Positions 54,873 through 63,646 of a stretch of 64,000 nt of DNA are shown piece after piece. The position numbers were made by a program, and so were the translations under genes. Each line of letters begins with the position of its first letter. Position 1 is the first letter of the stretch. This DNA comes from Ferirhizobium litorale (GTDB lineage: Bacteria; Pseudomonadota; Alphaproteobacteria; Rhizobiales; Rhizobiaceae): NCBI GenBank assembly GCA_030028905.1, contig JALDYZ010000002.1:496001-560000 (forward strand), given 5' to 3'. The notes beneath the pieces were generated by a model, which was given only the letters and a program-made list of their open reading frames with translations, was not told where the DNA came from and made no database searches.

Positions 54873-54911
54873 AACTTGGCTCCATATAAGCACCACCTAA
54901 CGCCGCCGTGT

Positions 54912-54926
54912 TGTCGCTAAACGACA
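54912..54926. promoter_or_regulatory. Inverted repeat upstream of the riboswitch
   Basis: TGTCG-N5-CGACA lies 40 bases upstream of the riboswitch, in the likely promoter region of gbcA (the remaining 54873-55161 has no gene). Further GCGACA/TGTCG half-sites occur at 54942-54960. It may bind a transcription factor; none is identified. Confidence 0.35.
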
Positions 54927-55161
54927 TCCGATCCGGTATTGGCGACACGAAATGCGACGTCGAAATCAGACAAGGTGCGATGGCTATTTTTTCAGCATAA
55001 ACAGTAATTTATGGGCAGACATTTCCCCTGCCCGGACATCCCCAGGTCGCAACCGGGCAATCGCTGGCGGGTCGCTTTCCCGGCAGCGTCATTCTGTGCC
55101 GCAGGCTGCATGGGCGGGGATTTTCCTAATCGCTTGTTAACCATGTTCTCCTAGTTTCTGC

Positions 55162-55797
55162 ATGGAGTTCAAGCCACGACCGATGAAGACCATGTCCAAG
55201 CTCAGATATTTCGACACAGGATCACAAAAACCGACCGACCGCATTCCGGTGGCCGCGGCGCATTCGGAGTTCCTGCGCACCGGCCGAATCTCACGTGCCA
55301 AGGAGCACTGGCTGACCCGCGAGCGCCGCTACCTCACTTATGAGGAAGTGGCGGAGAAAACCGGCCGCAAGCTGCAGGCGGCAGGCGAAGCAACGCACGA
55401 ACGCCTGAACGCGTTCCACCGCGCGATCACCTTCCCGAAGCTGATTTTCCACCGCACGCTGGAGGAGAGCCCTCACCTCGGCTACTGCCACGTGACCGCA
55501 TCGCGGACCAGCTTCAAGGCCGCCGAAGGCGTCAGCTGGGCCTTCTACATCGCCAACTTCTACTCCGACGTCGGCGGCGAGGAGAACTTCTTCACCGGCA
55601 TCGACCGGAACTATGCCCGCATGTTCTTCGCGGTCGCCATGCACCCTGGCGACGAGGCCGGAAAGATGACGATCGACCGCAGCATCCGCAGTTCGGGTCT
55701 GCTGTTCCGCACGCCGGACCCGAAGGAGGCGTACAAGAACGTGCTGATGCTCGGGGCCCGGAGCGACGAGCTGAGGCGGCTCGTCGGCAAGCTCTGA
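55162..55797 (+). CDS. Conserved rhizobial hypothetical protein
   Basis: A 211-residue protein of an uncharacterised rhizobial family (possibly DUF6656, which I cannot confirm). It has no signal peptide or membrane helix. Notable are a basic N-terminal half (EHWLTRERRYLTYEEVAEKTGRKLQ) that might bind nucleic acid, an aromatic middle (VSWAFYIANFYSDVGGEENFFTGIDRNYARMFFAVAMHPGD) and a C-terminal SGLLFRTPDPKEAYKNVLMLG. The start is uncertain: ATGs at 55183 or 55192 (MSKLRYFD) are also possible and none has a clear ribosome binding site. Confidence 0.7.
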   Translation: MEFKPRPMKTMSKLRYFDTGSQKPTDRIPVAAAHSEFLRTGRISRAKEHWLTRERRYLTYEEVAEKTGRKLQAAGEATHERLNAFHRAITFPKLIFHRTLEESPHLGYCHVTASRTSFKAAEGVSWAFYIANFYSDVGGEENFFTGIDRNYARMFFAVAMHPGDEAGKMTIDRSIRSSGLLFRTPDPKEAYKNVLMLGARSDELRRLVGKL

Positions 55798-55813
55798 GCA
55801 TCCCGGGCGGCCA

Positions 55814-56881
55814 TCAGGGGCGGTAGATCAGCCAGTCCTTCGGCACGTGTCCCTGCTCGACGGTGCCGTAGATGGTGACGCTGTCGCTGCCGGCGGCCTT
55901 CGACGAACCGAGCGCCCTCTCCGCATAGGAAACGAGATCGAAGCCATTGCCCGCCTGGCGCGACATGCAGATGCCGTAGGACATGCTCGCCGGGCCTAAA
56001 GCGCGTGCGGTCGTCGGATGGATGACGTTGGTCAGCCGCAGCCGCGAACGAACGACATCGACCATGCGGCTGATCTCGGCCTCGTCGCCGGCATAAAAGA
56101 GCATGGCGAGGCGGCCGCCATCCAGCCGGAAGGCCTGGTCCTCGCCTTCCGTGCCGACAACGGCGGAAACGATCTTGGATGCCTGGCGAACATACTGATC
56201 GAGTACGGGGGCGGCGGCGGGGTCGGCAAAACGTTGCATGTCGTCGATCTCGGCCAGCACGATGCCGCAGGACACCGGCAGGATCGCATTGGCATAGACC
56301 TTGGCGAGCGCCTTATTGAAGGCGCGACGGTTGCCGAGCCCCGTCTGGACATCGGTGAACTTCGCGGTTTCCACCTGCTCGGCATCTCGCTGGACTTCGG
56401 CCAACGCTTTCGTATGCGCCGCCACCCGGCCGGACAGGGTCGAGTTGTGATTGACCTGTTTTTCGGTTGCCGCCTTCAAGGCGTTGATCGACTGGCTGAG
56501 TGCGCTGGTGCTGACCGGTCCCTCGGCCATGATCGTGCGGGACGCCTCGCCGATGATGCGGCTGTAGTCTCCAAGCGAACTGCGCTCGTCGCTCAGCAGC
56601 GACATGAAGCTGTTCATCTCTGAACGGACACGCCCGCTCTGCTGTTTCAGCAATCCTTCCTCGTGGTGATGCGGCAGATACTTGCGCCCGATCTCGTCCA
56701 GCGCTTCCTGGTTCTTGATGCGCCCAAGGGCGACAAATTCGCGAACAAGTTCCGGATTGTTGCCGGAATAGACCTCGTAGACGAGTTCATAGTTGCGCGG
56801 CAGTCCATCGATGCCCATCTGGTGCATCGCAGTGGCGACACGAAACGCTATGCTGCTTGCGGAATTCTTGACTTGCTGCAT
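55814..56881 (-). CDS. GGDEF domain protein with degenerate active site
   Basis: A 355-residue protein. The N-terminal 170 residues form a helical region (Y-E-VYSGNNPELV, then long heptad-like helices) typical of rhizobial GGDEF proteins; residues 175-330 are a GGDEF domain (FTDVQTGLGNRRAF, VLAEIDDMQRF). The signature position reads RLDGGRLAMLF instead of GGDEF, so diguanylate cyclase activity is unlikely. It may bind GTP or c-di-GMP, or act as a scaffold. It faces the 55162 gene (convergent). Confidence 0.85.
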   Translation of the reverse strand: MQQVKNSASSIAFRVATAMHQMGIDGLPRNYELVYEVYSGNNPELVREFVALGRIKNQEALDEIGRKYLPHHHEEGLLKQQSGRVRSEMNSFMSLLSDERSSLGDYSRIIGEASRTIMAEGPVSTSALSQSINALKAATEKQVNHNSTLSGRVAAHTKALAEVQRDAEQVETAKFTDVQTGLGNRRAFNKALAKVYANAILPVSCGIVLAEIDDMQRFADPAAAPVLDQYVRQASKIVSAVVGTEGEDQAFRLDGGRLAMLFYAGDEAEISRMVDVVRSRLRLTNVIHPTTARALGPASMSYGICMSRQAGNGFDLVSYAERALGSSKAAGSDSVTIYGTVEQGHVPKDWLIYRP

Positions 56882-57087
56882 CTCGACACACTTCTTTTCA
56901 CTATACCGTCGACAATAAACGACAAAGAATTTGAGTAAGGCTTAATTTCCGTCCCGAAAACTTGCAGTCGCAATTGTGAATTGCATTTTTCTTTGGCCTT
57001 GGCGGCCGCGCCCAAGCACCAAAGAAGATTTGCCCTGACAACCGGTTACGGGATAAGGACAGGCGGAAACCTGACGAAAAGACGAAG

Positions 57088-58062
57088 ATGGCCGAAATCA
57101 TCGATATCGAAACCGAGCGGGAGCGGGCCCTCGACAGAGCCGTGGATACGCTGTCGCGCGGCGAACCGGTAGCGCTGCCGACGGAGACCGTCTACGGTCT
57201 TGCAGCGGATGCCACCAGCGCCGACGCTATCAACCGCATTTACGAAACCAAGGGCAGGCCGCGCTTCAATCCACTGATCTGCCACATGGCCGATCTGGAG
57301 ATGGCCGAGGCTCATGCAGTGTTCGACCCGGTATCGCGGAAACTGGCGCAGGCTTTCTGGCCCGGCCCGCTGACCCTGATCCTGCCGCTTCGACCTGACA
57401 GCGCCATCCATCCGCTGGCCACCGCTGGACTCGATACCGTCGGCATCCGCGTTCCCGCCGGGTTCGCCGGCGACCTCATTGGAACGTTCGGACGACCACT
57501 CGCGGCACCGAGCGCCAATACCTCCGGCAAGGTGAGCCCGACGGAAGCGCACCATGTCGTGGCCGACCTCGGCGACAAGCTGGAATTGATCCTAAACGGC
57601 GGCGCCTGCACGGTCGGCGTCGAATCCACCATTGCCAAGGTCGAGGACGGCGCGATCCGACTGCTTCGCCCCGGCGGTCTGGACGCTGCCGAACTCGAGC
57701 GCGTCGGCCGCCTTCCGGTGATCCGTCCGGCGTCGAGCGGCGCCATCATCGAAGCCCCCGGCATGCTTGCCTCCCACTATGCCCCCGGTGCCGCCGTGCG
57801 CATCAACGTTACGGAGATATCGCCAGGCGAGGCGCTCATCCGCTTCGGCGGCTCGGAAGTAAAGGGTGCGAGCGAGGCCACAATCGTGCTCGACCTCAGC
57901 CCGCGCGGCGACCTGCGCGAGGCGGCGGCCAACCTCTTCGCCTACATCAAGAAGGCGGACGCCAGCGGCGCAACGGCCATCGCCTTCACCGCCATCCCCG
58001 ACGAGGGCCTCGGCGAGGCGATCAACGATCGCCTGCAGCGCGCTGCCGCACCGCGGGACTGA
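57088..58062 (+). CDS. L-threonylcarbamoyladenylate synthase (Sua5 type)
   Basis: Makes threonylcarbamoyl-AMP for the universal t6A modification of tRNA. The YrdC domain is complete (LPTETVYGLAADATSADAINRIYETKGRPRFNPLICHM, FWPGPLTLIL, GIRVPAGF, PSANTSGKVSPT) and is followed by the C-terminal Sua5 domain after the linker with SHYAPGAAVRINV. The 324-residue length marks the Sua5 rather than the short TsaC form. The FAD oxidase gene follows after 28 bases. Confidence 0.94.
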   Translation: MAEIIDIETERERALDRAVDTLSRGEPVALPTETVYGLAADATSADAINRIYETKGRPRFNPLICHMADLEMAEAHAVFDPVSRKLAQAFWPGPLTLILPLRPDSAIHPLATAGLDTVGIRVPAGFAGDLIGTFGRPLAAPSANTSGKVSPTEAHHVVADLGDKLELILNGGACTVGVESTIAKVEDGAIRLLRPGGLDAAELERVGRLPVIRPASSGAIIEAPGMLASHYAPGAAVRINVTEISPGEALIRFGGSEVKGASEATIVLDLSPRGDLREAAANLFAYIKKADASGATAIAFTAIPDEGLGEAINDRLQRAAAPRD

Positions 58063-58090
58063 CGGACAACAGGAGCCAGGACGGACACCC

Positions 58091-59524
58091 ATGACGAACG
58101 ACACCGTTTACTCCGAACTTCTCGACCGTTTCGTCGCCATCGTCGGCGAGCGAAACGCGCTGCGCGAGCCGGCCGACATCGCGCCGTATCTCGTTGAAAA
58201 CCGCGGGCTCTACCACGGGACGTCGCCGCTGGTGCTCAAGCCGGCGACGACCGCGGAAGTCTCGGCGATCCTGAAGCTCGCCAGCGAAACCGGGACGGCG
58301 ATCGTGCCGCAAAGCGGCAATACCGGCCTGGTCGGTGGGCAGACGCCGCGCGAGGGCCACCAGGACATCGTCATCTCGCTGCAGCGCCTCAACCGCATCC
58401 GCGACGTCGACCCGGTGGCCAACGTCATGGTCGTCGATGGCGGCTGCATTCTCGCCGACGTCCACAAGGCCGCGGCCGAGGTCAACCGCCTGTTCCCGCT
58501 GTCGCTCGGTTCCGAGGGCTCCTGCCGTATTGGTGGCAACCTGTCGACCAATGCCGGCGGCACGGCAGTGCTTGCCTATGGCAACATGCGCCATCTCTGC
58601 CTCGGGCTGGAGGTCGTGCTGCCGACCGGCGAAATCTGGGACGGGCTGAGGCGCCTGAAGAAGGACAACACCGGCTACGACCTGCGCGACCTGTTCATCG
58701 GCGCGGAAGGCACGCTCGGCATCATCACCGGCGCCGTGCTGAAGCTCTTCCCGCAGCCGCTCGGGCATCAGGTCGCCTTTGCCGGCCTCAAATCGGTGGA
58801 GGACGCGCTGGCGCTTTTCGAAAAGGCGTCGAGCCTCTGCGGCACGGCACTGACCGGTTTCGAACTGATGCCGCGCATCGGCGTCGAATTCACCGTGCGC
58901 CATATCGAAGGGGTTCGCGATCCGCTTTCGAACCCTTACCCCTGGTACGCGCTGATCGACATCTCCACTTCAGATTCCGCCGAGACGGCTGCGCGCATGA
59001 TGGAAACGCTGCTCGAGCAGGGATTTGAGGCGGGGCTGGTCGAGGATGCCGTCATCGCCGCCTCAGAGGCGCAGCGCGCCGCCCTCTGGCACATGCGCGA
59101 AAGCATGTCGGATGCCCAGAAGCCCGAGGGCGGCTCGATAAAGCACGACGTGTCGGTGCCGATATCCAGTATTCCCCGCTTCATGGCCGAGGCAGAACAG
59201 GCAGTGATGGCTGCCATGCCCGGGGCGCGCATCTGCGCCTTCGGACATCTCGGCGACGGCAACATCCACTACAACATCTCCCAGCCGGTCGGCGCCGACA
59301 AGGCCGCCTTCATCGCGCGCTGGCGGGAGATGAACCACATCGTCCACGGACTGGTCCTGGCCCATGGCGGCTCGATATCGGCCGAGCACGGCATCGGCCA
59401 ACTGAAACGCGACGAACTCGCCACGATCCGTCCGTCGATCGAAATGGAGCTGATGCGGCGGATCAAGAATGCCTTCGACCCGGCAGGCATCATGAACCCG
59501 GACAAGGTGCTGGGAGCGCGGTGA
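58091..59524 (+). CDS. FAD-linked oxidase, D-2-hydroxyglutarate dehydrogenase-like
   Basis: A 477-residue flavoprotein of the VAO/GlcD family. The FAD-binding half shows PQSGNTGLVGGQTPREG, LSLGSEGSCRIGGNLSTNAGGTAVLAYGNMRHL and GAEGTLGIITGAVLKLFP; the C-terminal half has the catalytic/metal histidines in FGHLGDGNIHYNISQP and the SAEHGIGQLKRDEL motif. The best match by pattern is D-2-hydroxyglutarate or D-lactate dehydrogenase; the substrate is not proven. The start at 58091 is supported by position after Sua5. The stop overlaps the next gene. Confidence 0.88.
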   Translation: MTNDTVYSELLDRFVAIVGERNALREPADIAPYLVENRGLYHGTSPLVLKPATTAEVSAILKLASETGTAIVPQSGNTGLVGGQTPREGHQDIVISLQRLNRIRDVDPVANVMVVDGGCILADVHKAAAEVNRLFPLSLGSEGSCRIGGNLSTNAGGTAVLAYGNMRHLCLGLEVVLPTGEIWDGLRRLKKDNTGYDLRDLFIGAEGTLGIITGAVLKLFPQPLGHQVAFAGLKSVEDALALFEKASSLCGTALTGFELMPRIGVEFTVRHIEGVRDPLSNPYPWYALIDISTSDSAETAARMMETLLEQGFEAGLVEDAVIAASEAQRAALWHMRESMSDAQKPEGGSIKHDVSVPISSIPRFMAEAEQAVMAAMPGARICAFGHLGDGNIHYNISQPVGADKAAFIARWREMNHIVHGLVLAHGGSISAEHGIGQLKRDELATIRPSIEMELMRRIKNAFDPAGIMNPDKVLGAR

Positions 59525-59892
59525 TGGGCGAAAACCCCAACGTCACATTGCGGATCGACTTCGAAAACGGCACCCGGCTCGGGCCGGGCAAGGCCGAACT
59601 GCTGGCCAGGATCGCTGAGCACGGCTCGATCCGGGCCGCGGGCGCCGCCATGGACATGAGCTACCGGCGCGCCTGGCTGCTGGCCGACGAGATCAACCGC
59701 ATGTTCCGCGAGCCGTCGATCTTTACCCGGCATGGAGGAAAAAGCGGTGGCGGTGCGGGACTGACCGCTTTCGGGACAGAACTTCTCGCCCTTTTTCAGC
59801 GGATGGAAGCCCAGGCCCGCAGCATCAATGCGGCCGATATCGCTCGCCTGCGCGATGCGACGAACCCCGCGTTCAAGTCCGACGCCGGTTGA
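59524..59892 (+). CDS. ModE-N-like winged-helix regulator
   Basis: A 122-residue DNA-binding protein consisting only of a ModE N-terminal/LysR-type winged helix (RLGPGKAELLARIAEHGSIRAAGAAMDMSYRRAWLLADEINRMFREPSIFTRHGGKSGGGAGLTAFGTELL). It lacks the molybdate-binding TOBE domains, so it may not respond to molybdate by itself. The ATG overlaps the stop of the flavoprotein gene (TGATG), suggesting it regulates or is co-regulated with it. Confidence 0.85.
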   Translation: MGENPNVTLRIDFENGTRLGPGKAELLARIAEHGSIRAAGAAMDMSYRRAWLLADEINRMFREPSIFTRHGGKSGGGAGLTAFGTELLALFQRMEAQARSINAADIARLRDATNPAFKSDAG

Positions 59893-59913
59893 GTCCTTCC
59901 TACAAGAATCACG

Positions 59914-60352
59914 ATCAATTGATTGTCCTTTCGGTGTGCATTGTAACACCGTGAATCGATGCTGGCCCCTCCTCGGACCGGCTCCGATGCCGAGAGTCAC
60001 CAACCCTGGTTCAAGTTGGCAAAGCGGCCGGAAGGAACCCGATATGAGAAAGTGGCTCCTCAGCCTCGGCATGCTCACCGTTGCGTGTTCGGCCACGGCC
60101 CAACCGGTCTACAACCCTACCAGGATGACATGCGCTGCCGTCCAGACGGCCATCGCGCGGAACGGAGTCGTCATACTCTCCTACACCTCGCGGCGCGTAC
60201 TGAGCCTGCCGGTCTATAACCGGTATGTCGACAATATCTGGCAATGCGGAAGCAGGCTGCTGCGCCAAACCACTGTCCCTACTCTCGATGACGCGACCTG
60301 CAGTGTCAGGACCTGCGACATCCGGATGCCCAGGTCCAGAGGCAGCCGCTGA
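59914..60352 (+). repeat. Tandem duplication, unit 1 (upstream palindrome plus gene)
   Basis: Contains ATCAATTGAT (59914-59923), a TGTAACACC motif and the first small cysteine-protein gene. The same order recurs at 60427-60878, about 0.52 kb further on. Both the promoter region and the gene are duplicated; the coding parts are about 70 percent identical at the protein level by eye. Confidence 0.75.
60044..60352 (+). CDS. Small secreted cysteine-containing protein, copy 1
   Basis: A 102-residue exported protein of unknown function. The signal peptide (MRKWLLSLGMLTVACSATAQ) is followed by PVYNPTRMTCAAVQTAIARNGVVILSY and a YNRYVDNIWQCGSRLL segment. Cysteines in the mature part (MTC, WQC, ATC, RTC) probably form two disulfides. 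GGAAGGAA supports the ATG. Similar small proteins are scattered in rhizobial genomes. Confidence 0.85.
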   Translation: MRKWLLSLGMLTVACSATAQPVYNPTRMTCAAVQTAIARNGVVILSYTSRRVLSLPVYNRYVDNIWQCGSRLLRQTTVPTLDDATCSVRTCDIRMPRSRGSR

Positions 60353-60426
60353 GAGAGGCACAACCATTTCGCTTGCAGCCTGATACCAGCCCGAACGGGC
60401 GGCTGGTGCGGCCGTCGGGCATCACA

Positions 60427-60878
60427 ATCAATTGATTGTCATTTCGGCACGGGCTGTAACACCTTGAAACTGTGCCTGATCCCTTCATGGGCCGGTTGCG
60501 GTCCAAAGGCGGCGCGCTCCCGTTGGATTGCCTAAAGGCAGGTTTGCGAAACCCGGTCGAAAGGAACCCGAAATGAGAAAATGGCTCATCTGCCTCGGCA
60601 TGCTCGCCATGGCGTCTCCGGCCGTCGCCCAGCCCGTCTATAACCCGACCAGGATGACATGCACCGCCGTCCAGACGGCCATCGCGCGCAACGGCGCGGT
60701 CATACTCTCCTATACCTCGACGCGGGTGCCAGGCCTGCCCCTCTACAACCGCTATGTCGACAATATCTGGCAATGCAGCAGCCGACTCCTGCGGATGGCA
60801 ACCGTGCCTACGCTTGACGACCCGACCTGTAGCGTCAATGTCTGCAGCCTGCGGCTGCGCAGTGGTAGGAATCGCTAA
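60427..60878 (+). repeat. Tandem duplication, unit 2
   Basis: Second unit with a longer 16-bp palindrome ACAATCAATTGATTGT (60424-60439), TGTAACACC and the second gene. A hairpin (ACCAGCC / GGCTGGT, 60385-60407) lies between the units. Confidence 0.75.
60573..60878 (+). CDS. Small secreted cysteine-containing protein, copy 2
   Basis: A 101-residue paralog of the preceding gene with a similar signal peptide (MRKWLICLGMLAMASPAVAQ) and the same cysteine pattern (MTC, WQC, PTC, NVC). The sequences diverge mostly in the loop after ILSYTS and at the C-terminus, with an arginine-rich end in both. AAGGAA precedes the ATG. Function unknown. Confidence 0.85.
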   Translation: MRKWLICLGMLAMASPAVAQPVYNPTRMTCTAVQTAIARNGAVILSYTSTRVPGLPLYNRYVDNIWQCSSRLLRMATVPTLDDPTCSVNVCSLRLRSGRNR

Positions 60879-60956
60879 GAGCTGGCGAGGGCGGCGGCGG
60901 TTGCCGCCGCTTACCCGTGAGCAGGGCCAGTTGTACCCGGCGGTGGCACCGGAAAA

Positions 60957-63260
60957 TCAACCGGATTTCAGCTGCGCCATGGCGAGCAGGGTATCGGCGC
61001 TTACACCGGCGGACCCGCTGCTGTCGAAAATCGCCAGGATCGGGTCGTAGGTGACATTGTAGGTGGTGTCATACATCACTGTGAAGCGCTCGATCACCTT
61101 CTTGAGCTTTTGCGGATCCTGGAAGTCCTCGATGTCGAAATAGCGCTCCATCATCTTGACCTGCATGTCGACATCGGCGCCGGACATCTCGTCGGGAATG
61201 CCATAGGTGACGTTGATGAATTCCTGAAGAGCGGTATCGGCGAGGATGTCGTAGTAGGAGGTGATTTCCATGCCCTTGCGCTCGAAATAGAGCGCCAGGC
61301 GGACACCCTGGTTGTCGTTGCCGGCCTCTTCCTCGAGGGTCTGGCGGATATAGTTGTCGAGAGCCTCGTACAGGCCCCTCTTCGTCTGGACGCCCTCCGT
61401 ATCGGTCCGCACCAGATTGCCTTCCTGGTCGAAATTGAAGGAAGCCACGAGACTGCGGAACTTCGGATCCGCCTCCGAGTTGATGAAGCTGTCCCGATCG
61501 TCGAGATCCGAGGTGAAGATGTCGTAGAGGGTCTTGAGGTCGACGCTTGCCGGGTCGATGTCGTGGGCCGTCATGACGAAAGCCAGCAGACGCGGCTCCG
61601 CCAGCAGGTCGGCGAGCGACTTCACCTTCTGGATCTCGGACGAGTAGTATTCCGCCTCGGCCTCGGCGAGCTTCTTGTCGTCTTCCGTCCCGAAGGCCGA
61701 CTTGGCGACGATGTATTCCTTCGCCGTCGACTGGACATCGAGTTCGGCCTGCGCCAACAGCGGCGCTCCAGCTGACCCATCCGCGGTGAAATTGAACAGC
61801 GTGGCGAGCGTCACATAGCGCTCGTCCTTGAGTGTGTAGACGTAGCTTTTCGGGTTGCTCAGATCGCTCTGCAGCACCTGCTTGATCGTCCGGGGATTGG
61901 CTGTCGCCGGATCGAGGCCGACGGCCTTCAGCGCGTAGTTGTAGACGGCGTCGCTTTCCATGAAATCCGCGACCGAGGTGACGCTCATCATGTCGGCCTT
62001 GAAGAGCGTCAGCGCCTTCTCGTCGGCCTCGACGTCCTTGTCGTCGTAGCGGCTCATGTAGCGACCGGAGGTGGTGGCGGTCTGCGTTTGCGTCTGCGCC
62101 GTATCGCCGGCCGCCAGCGTACCGTCCGTCTGGAAATTGAAGGCCATGCGTAACGCGAGGAAGTCCTTGTTGCCCTTGCCGAACTTGTTGATGTAGCTGT
62201 CCGGATCGTCCGGATCGCTCGTCAGGATGTTCTCGATCGTCGCCTTGACGATCGTTACCCCGGTCAGGTCGAAGGCGGTCCTGATGTAGCTCAGCATCCG
62301 GCTGTCGTTGACGAGTTCACTGACGGTCGTGATCGAGCCGATCTTTTCCTCGAAATATTCCTTGTTCAGCTTGGCGGCTGACGACGAAACGCGCGAAGCA
62401 CTGAGTATGTAGAGCTCGTTGACGTGCTTGGCCATTTCCTCGCTTTGCGCCCGTCCGCTTGCCGGAACGCTGCCGTCGGCGTTGAAGTCGTAGGTCGCTG
62501 CGAGGTCGACATAGGCGTTGAGGGTCGCGATCGAGTTCTGGTAGGAACTGATCTTCTGGTACAGCGCCGCCTTTTCCGCGGCGGTAAGGTCTTCGTCCTT
62601 CAGGGCCTCCTGGGCATCGGCGAGCTGGGTTTTGATCGTATCGAGCTGTGGCTTGGTCACCGTGTTGATGTAGCTTGCCGGGTCCGCCGGATCGCTGGTC
62701 AACACGTTTCTGACCATCTCGCGCGAATAGGTCTTCTCGTCGATGCCATAGGCGGTGAAGACATAGCTGCGCAGCCGCTCGTTGCCCAGCAACTGGTCGA
62801 CGCTGGTGATGTTGCCCATCATGACATTGTAGTAGCGGGTTTCCTCCTCCACGGCCTCGTCCGCGTCGGTGATCGTCTGACCGTAGAGCCCGATCATCTC
62901 GTCGAGCTGGGCATCGGTCTGGACCGTCGCCGTCGTCGTGGAAAAATTGAAGGCGGCGGCGAACTCGCGATAGCGCTCGTCGGTCAGCTTGTTGGCAAAG
63001 CTGTTGTCGTCGTTGAGATCGCTTTCCAGCACCTTGCGCATGAAGGCCACGGCATAGGTCATATCCTCCAGCCCGAACGCCTTCATCGCGTAGGAATAGA
63101 GCTGGTAGTCGTCCAAGAACTCGTCGACGGTCGATACCTTGCCGATGTTTTCCTTGTAGTAGGCAGTCTGGCGCGCGACGATCGCCTCGTCCGATACTCG
63201 TTGGAGGCTGGCCCTCATATCCCTGTGGATCAGGTCGTAACTGAAATAGGTCGATACCAT
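60957..63260 (-). CDS. DUF1217 repeat protein
   Basis: A 767-residue protein made of about six repeats of the DUF1217 type, each with a pattern like LLSYAMKAFGL-x9-ATV-x2-VLTSDLxDPxSYINxL followed by FNF in most units. It is highly acidic and helical, with no signal peptide. In rhizobia DUF1217 genes are often found near flagellar genes, but no flagellar gene is visible here, so a motility role is only a suggestion. The start MVSTYFSYDLIHRDM is chosen over an upstream in-frame start. Confidence 0.85.
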   Translation of the reverse strand: MVSTYFSYDLIHRDMRASLQRVSDEAIVARQTAYYKENIGKVSTVDEFLDDYQLYSYAMKAFGLEDMTYAVAFMRKVLESDLNDDNSFANKLTDERYREFAAAFNFSTTTATVQTDAQLDEMIGLYGQTITDADEAVEEETRYYNVMMGNITSVDQLLGNERLRSYVFTAYGIDEKTYSREMVRNVLTSDPADPASYINTVTKPQLDTIKTQLADAQEALKDEDLTAAEKAALYQKISSYQNSIATLNAYVDLAATYDFNADGSVPASGRAQSEEMAKHVNELYILSASRVSSSAAKLNKEYFEEKIGSITTVSELVNDSRMLSYIRTAFDLTGVTIVKATIENILTSDPDDPDSYINKFGKGNKDFLALRMAFNFQTDGTLAAGDTAQTQTQTATTSGRYMSRYDDKDVEADEKALTLFKADMMSVTSVADFMESDAVYNYALKAVGLDPATANPRTIKQVLQSDLSNPKSYVYTLKDERYVTLATLFNFTADGSAGAPLLAQAELDVQSTAKEYIVAKSAFGTEDDKKLAEAEAEYYSSEIQKVKSLADLLAEPRLLAFVMTAHDIDPASVDLKTLYDIFTSDLDDRDSFINSEADPKFRSLVASFNFDQEGNLVRTDTEGVQTKRGLYEALDNYIRQTLEEEAGNDNQGVRLALYFERKGMEITSYYDILADTALQEFINVTYGIPDEMSGADVDMQVKMMERYFDIEDFQDPQKLKKVIERFTVMYDTTYNVTYDPILAIFDSSGSAGVSADTLLAMAQLKSG

Positions 63261-63646
63261 CGCTTGGCGCCCCCTGTTGCCCCGGAACGGTTCGCGATCG
63301 GTTCCGGCGCAGGCAAATATGTGTCGGTTCTGAACATGGACCGCCTCGCACGCCTGGAACGCGCGGCAACGATCGTCCCGCAGAGACTGGCACATGGGGC
63401 TTGCCCGTGGCTGAAACGCCCGGGGGCCTTGCGATCCCTTGCTCAGTTTCCGGTCGGCGGATTGTTCATCCTCTCGAAACCCTGCCGGGTTTGGTTTTGA
63501 TAACCATCAGGAAACGCAAACTTTTTTTAACCGCGATTTTTAAGCGGTCCGGAAGGGGGCGAACCTATCTTGACCCCACCAAGAGGACGCGAAGTCCCGG
63601 GAGATGTCCGCACATCGGCTCTCAGGTAAAACAAGGATGCGAATTG
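63261..63646. other. Intergenic region between DUF1217 gene and the last gene
   Basis: This divergent 386-base gap has no convincing gene. An A/T-rich stretch at about 63495-63540 is the most likely promoter area, but I could not pick reliable -35/-10 pairs. Confidence 0.4.
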
